64,000 nt of DNA from Coriobacteriaceae bacterium AF08-21 (GTDB taxonomy: Bacteria; Actinomycetota; Coriobacteriia; Coriobacteriales; Coriobacteriaceae), in contig JAQCQR010000003.1 of assembly GCA_027687465.1 (NCBI GenBank), positions 1-64,000 on the forward strand, in the 5' to 3' direction. A model generated the notes under the pieces. That model saw only the letters and a list, made by a program, of their open reading frames with translations. It was not told the DNA's origin and searched no databases. The position numbers were made by a program, and so were the translations under genes. Below are positions 15,078 through 23,088 of the stretch, in pieces. Within the stretch, counting starts at the first letter, position 1, and every line of letters begins with the position of its first letter.

Positions 15078-15521
15078 CTAGGCGACGCCGCTGGAGCCGA
15101 AGCCTCCTTTGCCTCGGTCGGTTTTGTCTAGTTCTTCTACTTCTACGAGGTTGACCGTGGGGACTTCTTGGATGACGAGTTGGGCTATGCGGTCGCCTTT
15201 GTTGACTTGGATGTTGTTCGTGGGATCTAGGTTAATGAGGATGACCTTGAGTTCTCCTCGGTAGTGGGCGTCGATGAGGCCCGGCGTATTGACTATAGAA
15301 AGGCCCTGCTTGATGGCCAAGCCGCTGCGGGGCTGGACGAAGCCGGCGTAGCCATCGGGCAGGGCGATGGCCAGCCCCGTAGAGACCAGGCGGCGTTCGA
15401 AGGGCTTCAGGACGCAGTCCTCGTTGGAGCGCAAATCCAAGCCGGCATCGGTGGGATGGGCGTATTTGGGAAGCTCGACGGTGGGGTCGAGACGCTTTAT
15501 GTTGACGGTAATGTTGGACAT
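15078..15521 (-). CDS. dut: dUTP diphosphatase
   Basis: 147 residues, homotrimeric dUTPase family; dUTP to dUMP + PPi, keeping uracil out of DNA. All five motifs are visible: DAGLDLRS (motif 1), PRSGLA (motif 2), [11 protein letters not shown] (motif 3), [10 protein letters not shown] (motif 4) and the C-terminal [10 protein letters not shown] (motif 5, the mobile flap). The start has AAGGTG upstream. It follows nrdR after 4 bases, a pairing that links dUTP control with dNTP synthesis control. Confidence 0.96.
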   Translation of the reverse strand: MSNITVNIKRLDPTVELPKYAHPTDAGLDLRSNEDCVLKPFERRLVSTGLAIALPDGYAGFVQPRSGLAIKQGLSIVNTPGLIDAHYRGELKVILINLDPTNNIQVNKGDRIAQLVIQEVPTVNLVEVEELDKTDRGKGGFGSSGVA

Positions 15522-15525
15522 GGAA

Positions 15526-15969
15526 TCACCTTAGCTTGTCGAGCTCTTGCAGAAACTCATCGACGTCTTTGAAATCACGGTAGACCGAGGCAAAACGGAT
15601 GTACGCCACCTTGTCGATCTTGGCCAAGCGCTTGAGCACCATGTCACCCAACTCATGGGACGTGACGGCCGTCAGCGTGCGAGAGCGCAGCTCGACCTCG
15701 ATGTCGTCGATAATCTCATTGAGCTTCTTAGTGTCGATATCGCGCTTGATGGTGGCACGCATCAAGCCGACGAGCAGCTTATTGCGATCGAACCGCTGCT
15801 TGGTTCCGTCTGACTTAATGACCTCAATTGGGTCTTCGCATCGCTCGAACGTTGTAAAGCGATAGTTACACGAGCAACATTCGCGACGGCGCTTAATGGT
15901 GTTATTTGACTCCTGCATACGGGAATCAACGACGCGGGTATGTGCCTTGCCGCATTTGGGACAGCGCAT
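15526..15969 (-). CDS. nrdR: Transcriptional repressor NrdR
   Basis: 147 residues. N-terminal zinc ribbon [17 protein letters not shown] ... [17 protein letters not shown] with four Cys, then an ATP-cone ([20 protein letters not shown]). It senses ATP/dATP and represses ribonucleotide reductase genes by binding NrdR boxes. Start ATG at 15969 has GAGGAGGT upstream. It is the first gene of an nrdR-dut pair. Confidence 0.96.
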   Translation of the reverse strand: MRCPKCGKAHTRVVDSRMQESNNTIKRRRECCSCNYRFTTFERCEDPIEVIKSDGTKQRFDRNKLLVGLMRATIKRDIDTKKLNEIIDDIEVELRSRTLTAVTSHELGDMVLKRLAKIDKVAYIRFASVYRDFKDVDEFLQELDKLR

Positions 15970-16020
15970 GGTACCTCCTCTTAAACGATAACAAGGGTAC
16001 CATGCGCAACGCGATAATGA

Positions 16021-16473
16021 TTACGAACGAGCAGGAACCTTAAGATGCGCACCGGCGGCGAGCGAACCATGCTCCAGATGATTGACGTTACGGATCATGT
16101 CGGAAGTCTCTTGCGTGGAAAGGCCTTCGATTGGATATTCTTCGGCAAGCGACCAAAGAGAATCGCCAGGCTGAACGCGAATGGTCTCGTAGGTAATGTT
16201 GGAAACGGACTCGGCATACGCGGCGTGACGAGCGCTAAAGACCGACATAGCGAGGACAAAGAAGAGCGTAAGCGCAACGGCGACGGCGACAATCGTCGGA
16301 ACCTTCAGGGCAACGCGGGCCGGCGCGACTACAGCCTGCTGATTGCGCTCAGGCTTTACGGTCAAAGGCTGAAAGCCGGAGCGGCCACCCTGAACAACCG
16401 TAAAAGTGGGTTCTGCAGGCGTCTCGAGCTTAAGGGCGAGGTTTCCCTGGACCATATTCGTTGCGTTCATCAT
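16021..16473 (-). CDS. LysM membrane protein, SOS division-inhibitor candidate (YneA/DivS/ChiZ type)
   Basis: 150 residues: cytoplasmic tail of about 55 residues, one membrane helix (PTIVAVAVALTLFFVLAMSVF), and an extracytoplasmic LysM motif (IRVQPGDSLWSLAEEYPI ... MIRNVNHL.HGSLAAGAHLKVP). It is divergent from lexA with three SOS boxes in the shared spacer. The same arrangement holds YneA in Bacillus, DivS in Corynebacterium and Rv2719c/ChiZ in mycobacteria, which delay division during DNA damage. Sequence between these analogues is poorly conserved, so the role is inferred from architecture and context. The start is the first of two adjacent ATGs, just after GAGGAGAAC. Confidence 0.75.
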   Translation of the reverse strand: MMNATNMVQGNLALKLETPAEPTFTVVQGGRSGFQPLTVKPERNQQAVVAPARVALKVPTIVAVAVALTLFFVLAMSVFSARHAAYAESVSNITYETIRVQPGDSLWSLAEEYPIEGLSTQETSDMIRNVNHLEHGSLAAGAHLKVPARS

Positions 16474-16541
16474 GTTCTCCTCTCGCGTGTTTTGCTGAGA
16501 ACAGTTTTATCAAGCCGCGCGGACAAAAATGTCTAGCGCGA

Positions 16542-16609
16542 GAACGAATGTTCGGTTATTATTATCTTCGAACAGTTGTTCCTGTCAAGCAAAATTCGAA
16601 CATTTGTTT
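16542..16609. promoter_or_regulatory. Three SOS (LexA) boxes in the divergent spacer
   Basis: GAACGAATGTTC (16542-16553), GAACAGTTGTTC (16570-16581) and GAACATTTGTTT (16598-16609) match the Gram-positive LexA site GAAC-N4-GTTC, the first two perfectly. Centres are 28 bases apart each time, close to 2.7 helical turns, which suggests cooperative occupancy. They lie between the LysM gene and lexA and should make both damage-inducible. Confidence 0.88.
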
Positions 16610-16633
16610 GACATGGGTAGAGAGGATGCCCTG

Positions 16634-17278
16634 ATGGCTCGCAAAATTACCAAGCGTCAGCAGCAAATTTACGACTTCATCAAGGAATATCAGCAGGAGA
16701 AGGGTTATCCGCCCAGCGTGCGCGAGATGGCTTCTGCCGTGGGCCTTTCCTCCCCAAGCACCGTGCACGCCCATCTCTCTGCCCTGGAGGCGCGCGGGCT
16801 GCTCAAGCGCGATGCCACCAAGCCGCGTGCCCTGGAACTCTTTAACGAGGACGGTTCCTCTGTCTCAATTTCTAAATCTGACGAGCCCACCGCACCTCGC
16901 GGAACGGTCTCGCTACCGCTCGTTGGTCGCGTCGCGGCTGGAATCCCCATTCTGGCCGAGCAGAATATCGAAGACACGTTTACTATCCCGACCGAAATCG
17001 CCACTGATCAGGGTTCCTTTATCCTTGAGGTGCATGGGAGCTCAATGATCAATGTCGGCATCTTCAATGGCGATTACATCATCGTCCGTGAACAAAAGAG
17101 TGCCATGAACGGCGAAATTGTCGTGGCCATGATTGATGGTTCGGCGACCGTCAAGACGTTCTACAAGGAGCAGGGACGTGTGCGCTTGCAGCCCGAGAAC
17201 GACACTATGGAGCCTATCTATGCAACGAATCCCGTTATCCTGGGCAAAGTCGTCGGCTTGATGCGCCGGTTCTCGTAA
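16634..17278 (+). CDS. lexA: SOS repressor LexA
   Basis: 214 residues. N-terminal winged helix (ITKRQQQIYDFIKEYQQEKGYPPSVREMASAVGLSSPSTVHAHL), self-cleavage bond Ala102-Gly103 in VAAGIP, catalytic Ser137 in HGSSM and Lys174 in ATVKTF. Activated RecA triggers its autoproteolysis. I chose the ATG at 16634, 8 bases after GAGAGGAT; an in-frame ATG at 16613 would add 7 residues and lies almost against the third SOS box. The next gene starts in its stop codon. Confidence 0.96.
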   Translation: MARKITKRQQQIYDFIKEYQQEKGYPPSVREMASAVGLSSPSTVHAHLSALEARGLLKRDATKPRALELFNEDGSSVSISKSDEPTAPRGTVSLPLVGRVAAGIPILAEQNIEDTFTIPTEIATDQGSFILEVHGSSMINVGIFNGDYIIVREQKSAMNGEIVVAMIDGSATVKTFYKEQGRVRLQPENDTMEPIYATNPVILGKVVGLMRRFS

Positions 17279-17982
17279 TGCAAAAACGCATCACCATCTT
17301 TGATACCGTCCGCGGGTTTACGATGATTTCTATGGCAGGTTTTCACGCTTGCTATGATCTTGCCTACCTGTGCGGCTGGGATATGCCCTGGTTTACCCAG
17401 TCAGTCTTTCAAGGCATCTGGCGCGCCAGCATCAGCTGGGTATTTTTGTTTATCGCGGGTTGGATGTGCACTCTTTCGCGCAACAATATCAAACGTGCCG
17501 CCAAATACGCCTTAGCAGCACTCGTTGTCTGGTTGGCAACAACACTTGTCTCAGTCGACGATTCGGTTAATTTTGGCATCATCTACTGCATGGCCGCATG
17601 CACCGGCATCGTGGCGTTGACCGATCCCGTCCTTAAGAAGATAACGGCGAGATGGGGCATGCCCCTATGCCTTGTGTTGTTCGCCCTCACCTGGAGCATC
17701 CCCAAAACGATCTACCCTGTCCCTTACCTGGCGTGGCTGGGATTTCCGAGCCCTGGGTTTGTCTCAGGTGATTACTACCCCATCATCCCGTTTATCTTTA
17801 TGTATCTTGCAGGATACTTCGCCGCACACATAGCGCAGGGAATCGATAAGACCGTCCCTAGCTGGGCCTACGCCAACCCCCTGCCGGCGCTCGCCGGCCT
17901 TGGACGTCACGCACTCCCCTTTTATCTGCTGCATCAGCCCATCATTCTGGGCATTTTGGAGCTCGTCTACTCGGTGCGATAA
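17278..17982 (+). CDS. Membrane acyltransferase-like protein (DUF1624/HGSNAT catalytic-like)
   Basis: 234 residues with about seven membrane helices. The start RITIFDTVRGFTMISMAGFHACYDLAYLCG carries the DxxRG..M...H..YD pattern of the DUF1624 family, related to heparan-alpha-glucosaminide N-acetyltransferase and OpgC-type acyltransferases; a late His sits in GRHALPFYLLHQP. It may acylate an envelope sugar, but substrate is unknown. Start overlaps the lexA stop by one base (TAATG), so it may be co-induced with the SOS response, an unusual neighbour. Its 3' end overlaps the convergent hflX by 16 bases. Confidence 0.75.
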   Translation: MQKRITIFDTVRGFTMISMAGFHACYDLAYLCGWDMPWFTQSVFQGIWRASISWVFLFIAGWMCTLSRNNIKRAAKYALAALVVWLATTLVSVDDSVNFGIIYCMAACTGIVALTDPVLKKITARWGMPLCLVLFALTWSIPKTIYPVPYLAWLGFPSPGFVSGDYYPIIPFIFMYLAGYFAAHIAQGIDKTVPSWAYANPLPALAGLGRHALPFYLLHQPIILGILELVYSVR

Positions 17983-19256
17983 CGCTCGAGCCGCGGTGCA
18001 ATACGAGCCGGCAACTTCACCACAATGCGAACACCGTCCTCGAGATATTCCTCATGCAGAAGGGTTCCCTGCTCATGCACCAGCGTGATGAGAGCGCCCT
18101 CGCGATACGGAATATCAGCGGAAAGCAACACATCGGTGGCAGCTGCCTCGCGAGCAATGCGATCGACGAGATCGTCGAGCCCCTCGCCCGTTTGGGCCGA
18201 GAACAGAACGGCTTCCGGATAGCGACGACGGAAACTCAATCGATCAACGCTATCGAGAAGATCAATTTTATTGAATACGGTCAGCGTTAAACGCTCTCCG
18301 GCGCCGATCTCATCAAGCACGCGGTCGACAGCCTCCAGCTGCCGCTCATAGTCCTCGTCAGATGCATCTACGACTTTGAGAATTAGATCGGCACCCAACA
18401 CCTCGGACAGCGTCGATTTAAAGGCATCGATCAGACCATGCGGCAGCTTTTGAATAAAGCCGACGGTATCGGTAATCGTCATGCCGCGACCGCCGGGCAG
18501 GCGATACGAACGCGTCGTCGGGTCGAGCGTAGCAAACAGCTTGTCCTGCGAAAGTACCGTAGAGCCGGTCAGACGATTGAGCAACGTCGATTTACCGGCA
18601 TTGGTATAACCGGCTAACGCGACGCGAAACGCCGGTGACTCAATGCGACTCTTGGATTGAACATCGCGACGCTGTTCAACCTGCTTGAGCTCACGACGAA
18701 GCGCAGCGATCTTATTACGAATGAGGCGACGGTCGACCTCGAGCTGACTTTCGCCCTGACCAAAACGTGAGCCGATGCCGCCGCGCGTCTGCTCCTTGGC
18801 GAGATGGCTCCACATGCCACGCAGGCGAGGCAACAAATATTGAAGCTGTGCCAGCTGTACCTGCAGGCGTCCCTCACGCGTCTGAGCATGCAGGCCAAAG
18901 ATATCCAGGATCAGTGCTGTGCGATCGATAATCTTTACCGGCTCGCCCACGGCTTTCTCCAAATAGGATTGCTGCGAGGGGGTCAGGTCGTCGTCAAAAA
19001 TAACGACATCGGCATCCATGCGATGCACCAGGCCGCACAGCTCTTCAACCTTACCGGAACCGATAAACGATTTAGGATACGGCTTTACCAAACGCTGCGA
19101 CAAGCGTGCCACGCACCGGGCACCAGCTGTGTGGGCAAGACGCTCCAGCTCATCAAGCGAGCGATCGAGCGGCCATGCATTGTCGCGCCACTCAACACCA
19201 ACTAAAATGGCACGCTCGGGCTCGGGTGCCGTGGGAACAAGGGGGAAACGGGCCAT
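17967..19256 (-). CDS. hflX: Ribosome-rescue GTPase HflX
   Basis: 429 residues. N-terminal HflX domain (ARCVARLSQRLVKPYPKSFIGSGKVEEL), the Gly-rich helical linker with GGIGSRFGQGESQLEVDRR, then the G domain: G1 GYTNAGKST, G3 DTVGF, G4 NKID. It splits stalled 70S ribosomes. It follows miaA with a one-base overlap (miaB-miaA-hflX in transcription order), the classic neighbours of hflX. The stop lies inside the convergent DUF1624 gene. Confidence 0.95.
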   Translation of the reverse strand: MARFPLVPTAPEPERAILVGVEWRDNAWPLDRSLDELERLAHTAGARCVARLSQRLVKPYPKSFIGSGKVEELCGLVHRMDADVVIFDDDLTPSQQSYLEKAVGEPVKIIDRTALILDIFGLHAQTREGRLQVQLAQLQYLLPRLRGMWSHLAKEQTRGGIGSRFGQGESQLEVDRRLIRNKIAALRRELKQVEQRRDVQSKSRIESPAFRVALAGYTNAGKSTLLNRLTGSTVLSQDKLFATLDPTTRSYRLPGGRGMTITDTVGFIQKLPHGLIDAFKSTLSEVLGADLILKVVDASDEDYERQLEAVDRVLDEIGAGERLTLTVFNKIDLLDSVDRLSFRRRYPEAVLFSAQTGEGLDDLVDRIAREAAATDVLLSADIPYREGALITLVHEQGTLLHEEYLEDGVRIVVKLPARIAPRLERYRTE

Positions 19257-20194
19257 TAGGCAGCCTCAATACGATGCAGGATATCCTCAACGACCTCATC
19301 GATCGTACATTCATCCATATCAAACCACACGATACGGTCATCGCGCTTAAACCACGAAAGCTGACGCTTGGCATAACGACGCGAACGCATCTTAATGAGT
19401 TCGCGGGCCTCATCCATGCTCATCACGCCATTGAAAGCATCAATGATCTCTTTATAGCCAATTGCCTGCATCGACGTCAGGGCATCTCCCAGACCCTGGG
19501 CCATAAGACCGCGGACCTCATCGACAAGACCCTGCTCAAACATCAGATCGACGCGCAGATTAATGCGCTCGTAGAGCACCTCGCGATTACGCGTCAGACC
19601 AAACCATAGGGCATGATAATGCTCGCGCGGAACACTAAACTGACTTTTTTGCTGTGCATAGGAGATACCATCATCATGCATCTCGAGCGCACGAATCACA
19701 CGGCGCACGTTATGGGGATGAATAACAGCAGCCGATTCTGGATCGCGCTCGGCAAGCAGGGCATGCAGTTCTTCCTCGCCAATACGCTCGGCAAGCTCCT
19801 GATAGCCCGCACGGCGATCGTCCTCAAGTTCACCCGAGGGAAAGTCCATCTCATCGAGGGCTGCCTTGAGATATAGCCCCGTACCTCCGCAAAAAACCGG
19901 CAGGCAACCCGAACCAAGGAGACGTTCAACATGCGCGCGAGCGTCAACCTGATAAAGCGCAGCAGAATATGCCACACCCGGCTCTACAATGTCGACGAGA
20001 CGCAGCGGCGCCGTGCACTCATCGGGCGCCATCTTTGCGGTACCGATGTCCATGCCGCGATAGATTTGCATCGCATCGCACGACAGCACTTCGGACGAAA
20101 GACGAGCTGCCAAACGGTCGGCAACATCACTCTTACCAACCGCCGTCGGACCGACGATCGCAACGGAGGAAAGACCTGCCCCGGAAGAAACCAT
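19256..20194 (-). CDS. miaA: tRNA dimethylallyltransferase
   Basis: 312 residues. P-loop AIVGPTAVGKSDVA, DAMQIYRGMDIGTAKM, and the insertion domain with RNREVLYERINLRVD, followed by AIGYKEI and RSRRYAKRQLSWFKRD. It adds an isopentenyl group to A37 of tRNAs reading UNN codons, which MiaB (encoded just upstream) then methylthiolates. One-base overlaps on both sides show tight coupling. Confidence 0.96.
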   Translation of the reverse strand: MVSSGAGLSSVAIVGPTAVGKSDVADRLAARLSSEVLSCDAMQIYRGMDIGTAKMAPDECTAPLRLVDIVEPGVAYSAALYQVDARAHVERLLGSGCLPVFCGGTGLYLKAALDEMDFPSGELEDDRRAGYQELAERIGEEELHALLAERDPESAAVIHPHNVRRVIRALEMHDDGISYAQQKSQFSVPREHYHALWFGLTRNREVLYERINLRVDLMFEQGLVDEVRGLMAQGLGDALTSMQAIGYKEIIDAFNGVMSMDEARELIKMRSRRYAKRQLSWFKRDDRIVWFDMDECTIDEVVEDILHRIEAA

Positions 20195-21570
20195 TAGCGC
20201 GGCTCGCCCACAACGGAACCGGATAAATACCAGGTCTTGGCAACGTCAACGTCAACATCAACGATCTTGCCAACAAGCTGATCGATGCTGTAACCCTCGG
20301 GGATAGGCGCATGCACGGTCTGATTCTTGGGACTCTTGCCCAGCAGGACCGCATCGTTCTTTTTACTCGTTCCCTCAATGAGCGCGGGAACCACAGTATG
20401 AAGCTCGCCCTGGTTATACTCGTGTGCCGTGGTCTCGATAACCTTAACCAGGCGGTTGAAACGCTCGAGAATAACCTCATGCGGCGTAGGATCGTCAATC
20501 TCGGCGGCCGGGGTACCGGCACGCTTGGAATAGATGAAGGTATAGGCCTGAGCATAGCGGACCGTCTCAGCAAGCGAGAGCGTCTGCTCAAAGTCTTCTT
20601 CAGTCTCGCCCGGGAAGCCAACGATAATGTCGGTCGAGAGCGCGATATCGGGCATGCGGTTGCGAATGCGATCGACCAGGCCCAGATAGTCCTCGCGTGT
20701 ATAACGGCGATTCATCTCTTTGAGGATCCGCGTCGAACCTGACTGGACGGCCAGGTGCAGTTGCGGCATTACGGCAGGCGTCTCGGCCATGGCGTCGATG
20801 GTCTCGGGCAGCAGGTCCTTAGGATGCGAAGACGTAAAGAAGATACGCTCCACACCCGTATCGCCCACGGCACGCAGCAAATCGGCAAAACGCGGCTTGC
20901 CAAACAGATCGCGACCATATGAGTTAACGTTTTGGCCCAGCAGCGTAATCTCACGCACGCCCTGGCGCACCAGACCGGTCACCTCGTCGACAATCTCCTC
21001 GAAGGGGCGGCTCTTTTCGCGACCGCGTACGTACGGCACGATGCAATAGGTGCAGAAATTATTGCAGCCTGTCATGATGGGCACCCAGGCGTGATACTGG
21101 GTCTCGCGATGCCACGGCATGCTCATGGCATCCGTATCCTCATGCTCATTGGTACGGATATGACGCTTACCATCAAGGAACGCCTCGGCAATGAGCTCGG
21201 CCACATGCGCGATGGAATGTGTACCGAAGATGACGTTGACGTTATCGACGTTGGTGAGCAGGCCCTCGCCATCGCGCTGCGCGATGCAACCGCCAACGGC
21301 AACCACGCGCTTGCCCGAAGGCGAAGGCGGCAGACTTTTGCAGGAATTGCACTGACCGTACAGGCGAGTATCGGCGGCCTCGCGCACGCAGCACGTCATG
21401 AAGACAACGATATCGGCATGCGCAGGATCGAGCGCCATGAGGCAGCCATATGAATCAAGCAGACCGCTCACACGCTCGGAGTCGTGCTGATTCATCTGGC
21501 AGCCAAAGGTGCGGATAAAGTAGGTTTTACCGGCAAGAATATCGCGTACGGAACGCTGGTCCATGTGCAT
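20194..21570 (-). CDS. miaB: tRNA-2-methylthio-N6-dimethylallyladenosine synthase
   Basis: 458 residues, radical SAM methylthiotransferase. N-terminal UPF0004 domain with the first cluster Cys residues (TFGCQMNQHDSE, MTCCVRE, VGGCIAQ), the radical SAM CxxxCxxC in MTGCNNFCTYCIVPYVRGRE, and a C-terminal TRAM domain. It makes ms2i6A37 in tRNA. ATG at 21570 has AGGA four bases upstream; a second ATG two codons on is possible. Distinguished from RimO and MtaB (both also in this window) by its pairing with miaA and the FGCQMNQHDSE signature. Confidence 0.95.
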   Translation of the reverse strand: MHMDQRSVRDILAGKTYFIRTFGCQMNQHDSERVSGLLDSYGCLMALDPAHADIVVFMTCCVREAADTRLYGQCNSCKSLPPSPSGKRVVAVGGCIAQRDGEGLLTNVDNVNVIFGTHSIAHVAELIAEAFLDGKRHIRTNEHEDTDAMSMPWHRETQYHAWVPIMTGCNNFCTYCIVPYVRGREKSRPFEEIVDEVTGLVRQGVREITLLGQNVNSYGRDLFGKPRFADLLRAVGDTGVERIFFTSSHPKDLLPETIDAMAETPAVMPQLHLAVQSGSTRILKEMNRRYTREDYLGLVDRIRNRMPDIALSTDIIVGFPGETEEDFEQTLSLAETVRYAQAYTFIYSKRAGTPAAEIDDPTPHEVILERFNRLVKVIETTAHEYNQGELHTVVPALIEGTSKKNDAVLLGKSPKNQTVHAPIPEGYSIDQLVGKIVDVDVDVAKTWYLSGSVVGEPR

Positions 21571-21609
21571 AAGTCCTAACGATGGGGAGCAAAACGAGGC
21601 AATCAGAAG

Positions 21610-21927
21610 CTATGCCACAGGCTTAACATCATCCATGACGACGTTATCCATAGCAGCTCGATTGATCTGGTGAACGTAGATAGAAAGACGGATGGCAGTG
21701 CGCGACTCCCCGTTAATGAGGATGTCGGAGAACACGGGCGCGCAGGAAATATCATAACCGGTTGGAATCAAAAAACCGCGCGCGATAGCCACGGCCTTAA
21801 TGGCCTGGTTGACGGCACCGGCGCCGACACACTGGATGTTGACGGGTACACCATCCTTGACCATGCCGGCGATGGCGCCGGCAACGGACGCGGGCGATGA
21901 TTTGCTTGATACCTTCAGGCAATCCAT
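21610..21927 (-). CDS. spoVS: Stage V sporulation protein S homologue
   Basis: 105 residues: MDCLKVSSKSSPASVAGAIAGMVKDG ... QCVGAGAVNQAIKAVAIARGFLIPTGYDI ... RTAIRLSIYV matches SpoVS, an Alba-like small protein probably binding nucleic acid. The C-terminal extension (INRAAMDNVVMDDVKPVA) is longer than in Bacillus SpoVS (86 residues). Start ATG 21927 follows CAGGAG; upstream codons to 22002 are not family sequence. In Coriobacteria there is no sporulation, so it must serve another role; it sits between the GHKL ATPase/rny genes and miaB. Confidence 0.9.
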   Translation of the reverse strand: MDCLKVSSKSSPASVAGAIAGMVKDGVPVNIQCVGAGAVNQAIKAVAIARGFLIPTGYDISCAPVFSDILINGESRTAIRLSIYVHQINRAAMDNVVMDDVKPVA

Positions 21928-21978
21928 GAAGAAACTCCTGCATTTAAAAGTACGTTTTAACTGCAATAACTGTATCGT

Positions 21979-21994
21979 ACCGAGTGGACTCGGT
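21979..21994 (-). other. Small hairpin before spoVS
   Basis: ACCGAG-TGGA-CTCGGT forms a 6-bp stem with a 4-base loop between the GHKL ATPase gene and spoVS. No T-run follows on the minus strand, so it is at most a weak terminator or a processing stem. Confidence 0.35.
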
Positions 21995-22001
21995 AAAGGC
22001 A

Positions 22002-23087
22002 CTATTCCTCTTTGGCAAGATCAAAGGTCACGGTGATTCGATCACGCGAAACACGAATCTTTGGGTCGCCGCAAAGGTTGAGATAGTACCGGGCAGCAAG
22101 GTCATTAAAGTCGCGCTCCACAGCACGCGAAAACTGCGCCATGTCATCCTTGGCAATACGTAGCCCGCGACGATCCTTCGCGAGATCGACAGGAGCCGGC
22201 GCATGCGAGGACGAATCACGCTCGCGCAGCAGACGCGCGGTCACACCGCGAACGGGCTTAATCTGCCCTGCTAAAATGCGATGGGCCGTGCGCTCGGACA
22301 TCTCAAGACCCAAACCCGAACAAATACGGATAAAGTCCTCGGCATCAGAAGCAAGGCCTAAACGATCGACAACCGGAAGCTCGCTCTCGTCATCAATGAA
22401 CAGGAGACGAGACGTATCGAGCCGACTTGACGCTTGAGCATAAAGGGTCGCGGCAATCTCAGACGGAGAACCAAGATAGACATCGCAACCACGCAACTCC
22501 TCGAGCGCAAACTCACAAGCAGCGCGAATAATATTATGTGGACCGCGAGCGCAGACATAACGTCCGCCCTCATCCTTGACGGCCTGGGGCCAGCTGGACT
22601 GATCGGCACGCTCACTGAGGCGGTCGGCCGCAACGCTCACCTTGAAGGCTGAACCAAGATCGACGCCGGACGTGACCACACGGGCCTCGTCGGCGTTCTG
22701 CTTGATCGAAAACAATGCCATGCCACGACCGTGAACGCCCCAACGGTCCATCTTCATGCTCTCGAGCTTGGAGGTAACGCGGGCATCAAAGATTCGCTCT
22801 TGCATATCCTGCGGAACGCCAGAACCGTTATCCAGAAAGACAAGCGTGCGGACGCCATCTTCCTTGGTCGTGGCGAGATAGACCTTGTCTGCGCCGGCAT
22901 CGCGAGCATTACGGAGCATTTCGATAACGATGTCCTCGACATGCTGAATGTCGTGCTTAGCCTGGCGCCGCTCGGCCTCCGAAACGCGGAGGCGGACATA
23001 CCCCTCGCCAAGGTTCTCCTCGACGCGAAGGTTGCCCTCCCCCGACATCGACGCGATAAATGAGATGAGCTCGTTCGCGTCGCTCAT
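22002..23087 (-). CDS. GHKL (HSP90/MutL-like) ATP-binding protein, unknown function
   Basis: 361 residues. The Bergerat ATP site is clear: N-box EDIVIEMLRNARDAGAD (about 50-66), G1 FLDNGSGVP (about 84-92), G2 WGVHGRGMALFSIK (about 116-129). The rest (DVYLGSPSEIAATL ... AHRILAGQIKPVRG ... DLAARYYLNLCGDPKIRVSRDRITVTFDL) matches no family I can name. It starts two bases after the rny stop and lies before spoVS, so it is part of an RNase Y-linked set. It has no His-kinase H-box, so it is not a sensor kinase. Confidence 0.7.
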   Translation of the reverse strand: MSDANELISFIASMSGEGNLRVEENLGEGYVRLRVSEAERRQAKHDIQHVEDIVIEMLRNARDAGADKVYLATTKEDGVRTLVFLDNGSGVPQDMQERIFDARVTSKLESMKMDRWGVHGRGMALFSIKQNADEARVVTSGVDLGSAFKVSVAADRLSERADQSSWPQAVKDEGGRYVCARGPHNIIRAACEFALEELRGCDVYLGSPSEIAATLYAQASSRLDTSRLLFIDDESELPVVDRLGLASDAEDFIRICSGLGLEMSERTAHRILAGQIKPVRGVTARLLRERDSSSHAPAPVDLAKDRRGLRIAKDDMAQFSRAVERDFNDLAARYYLNLCGDPKIRVSRDRITVTFDLAKEE

Positions 23088-23088
23088 G

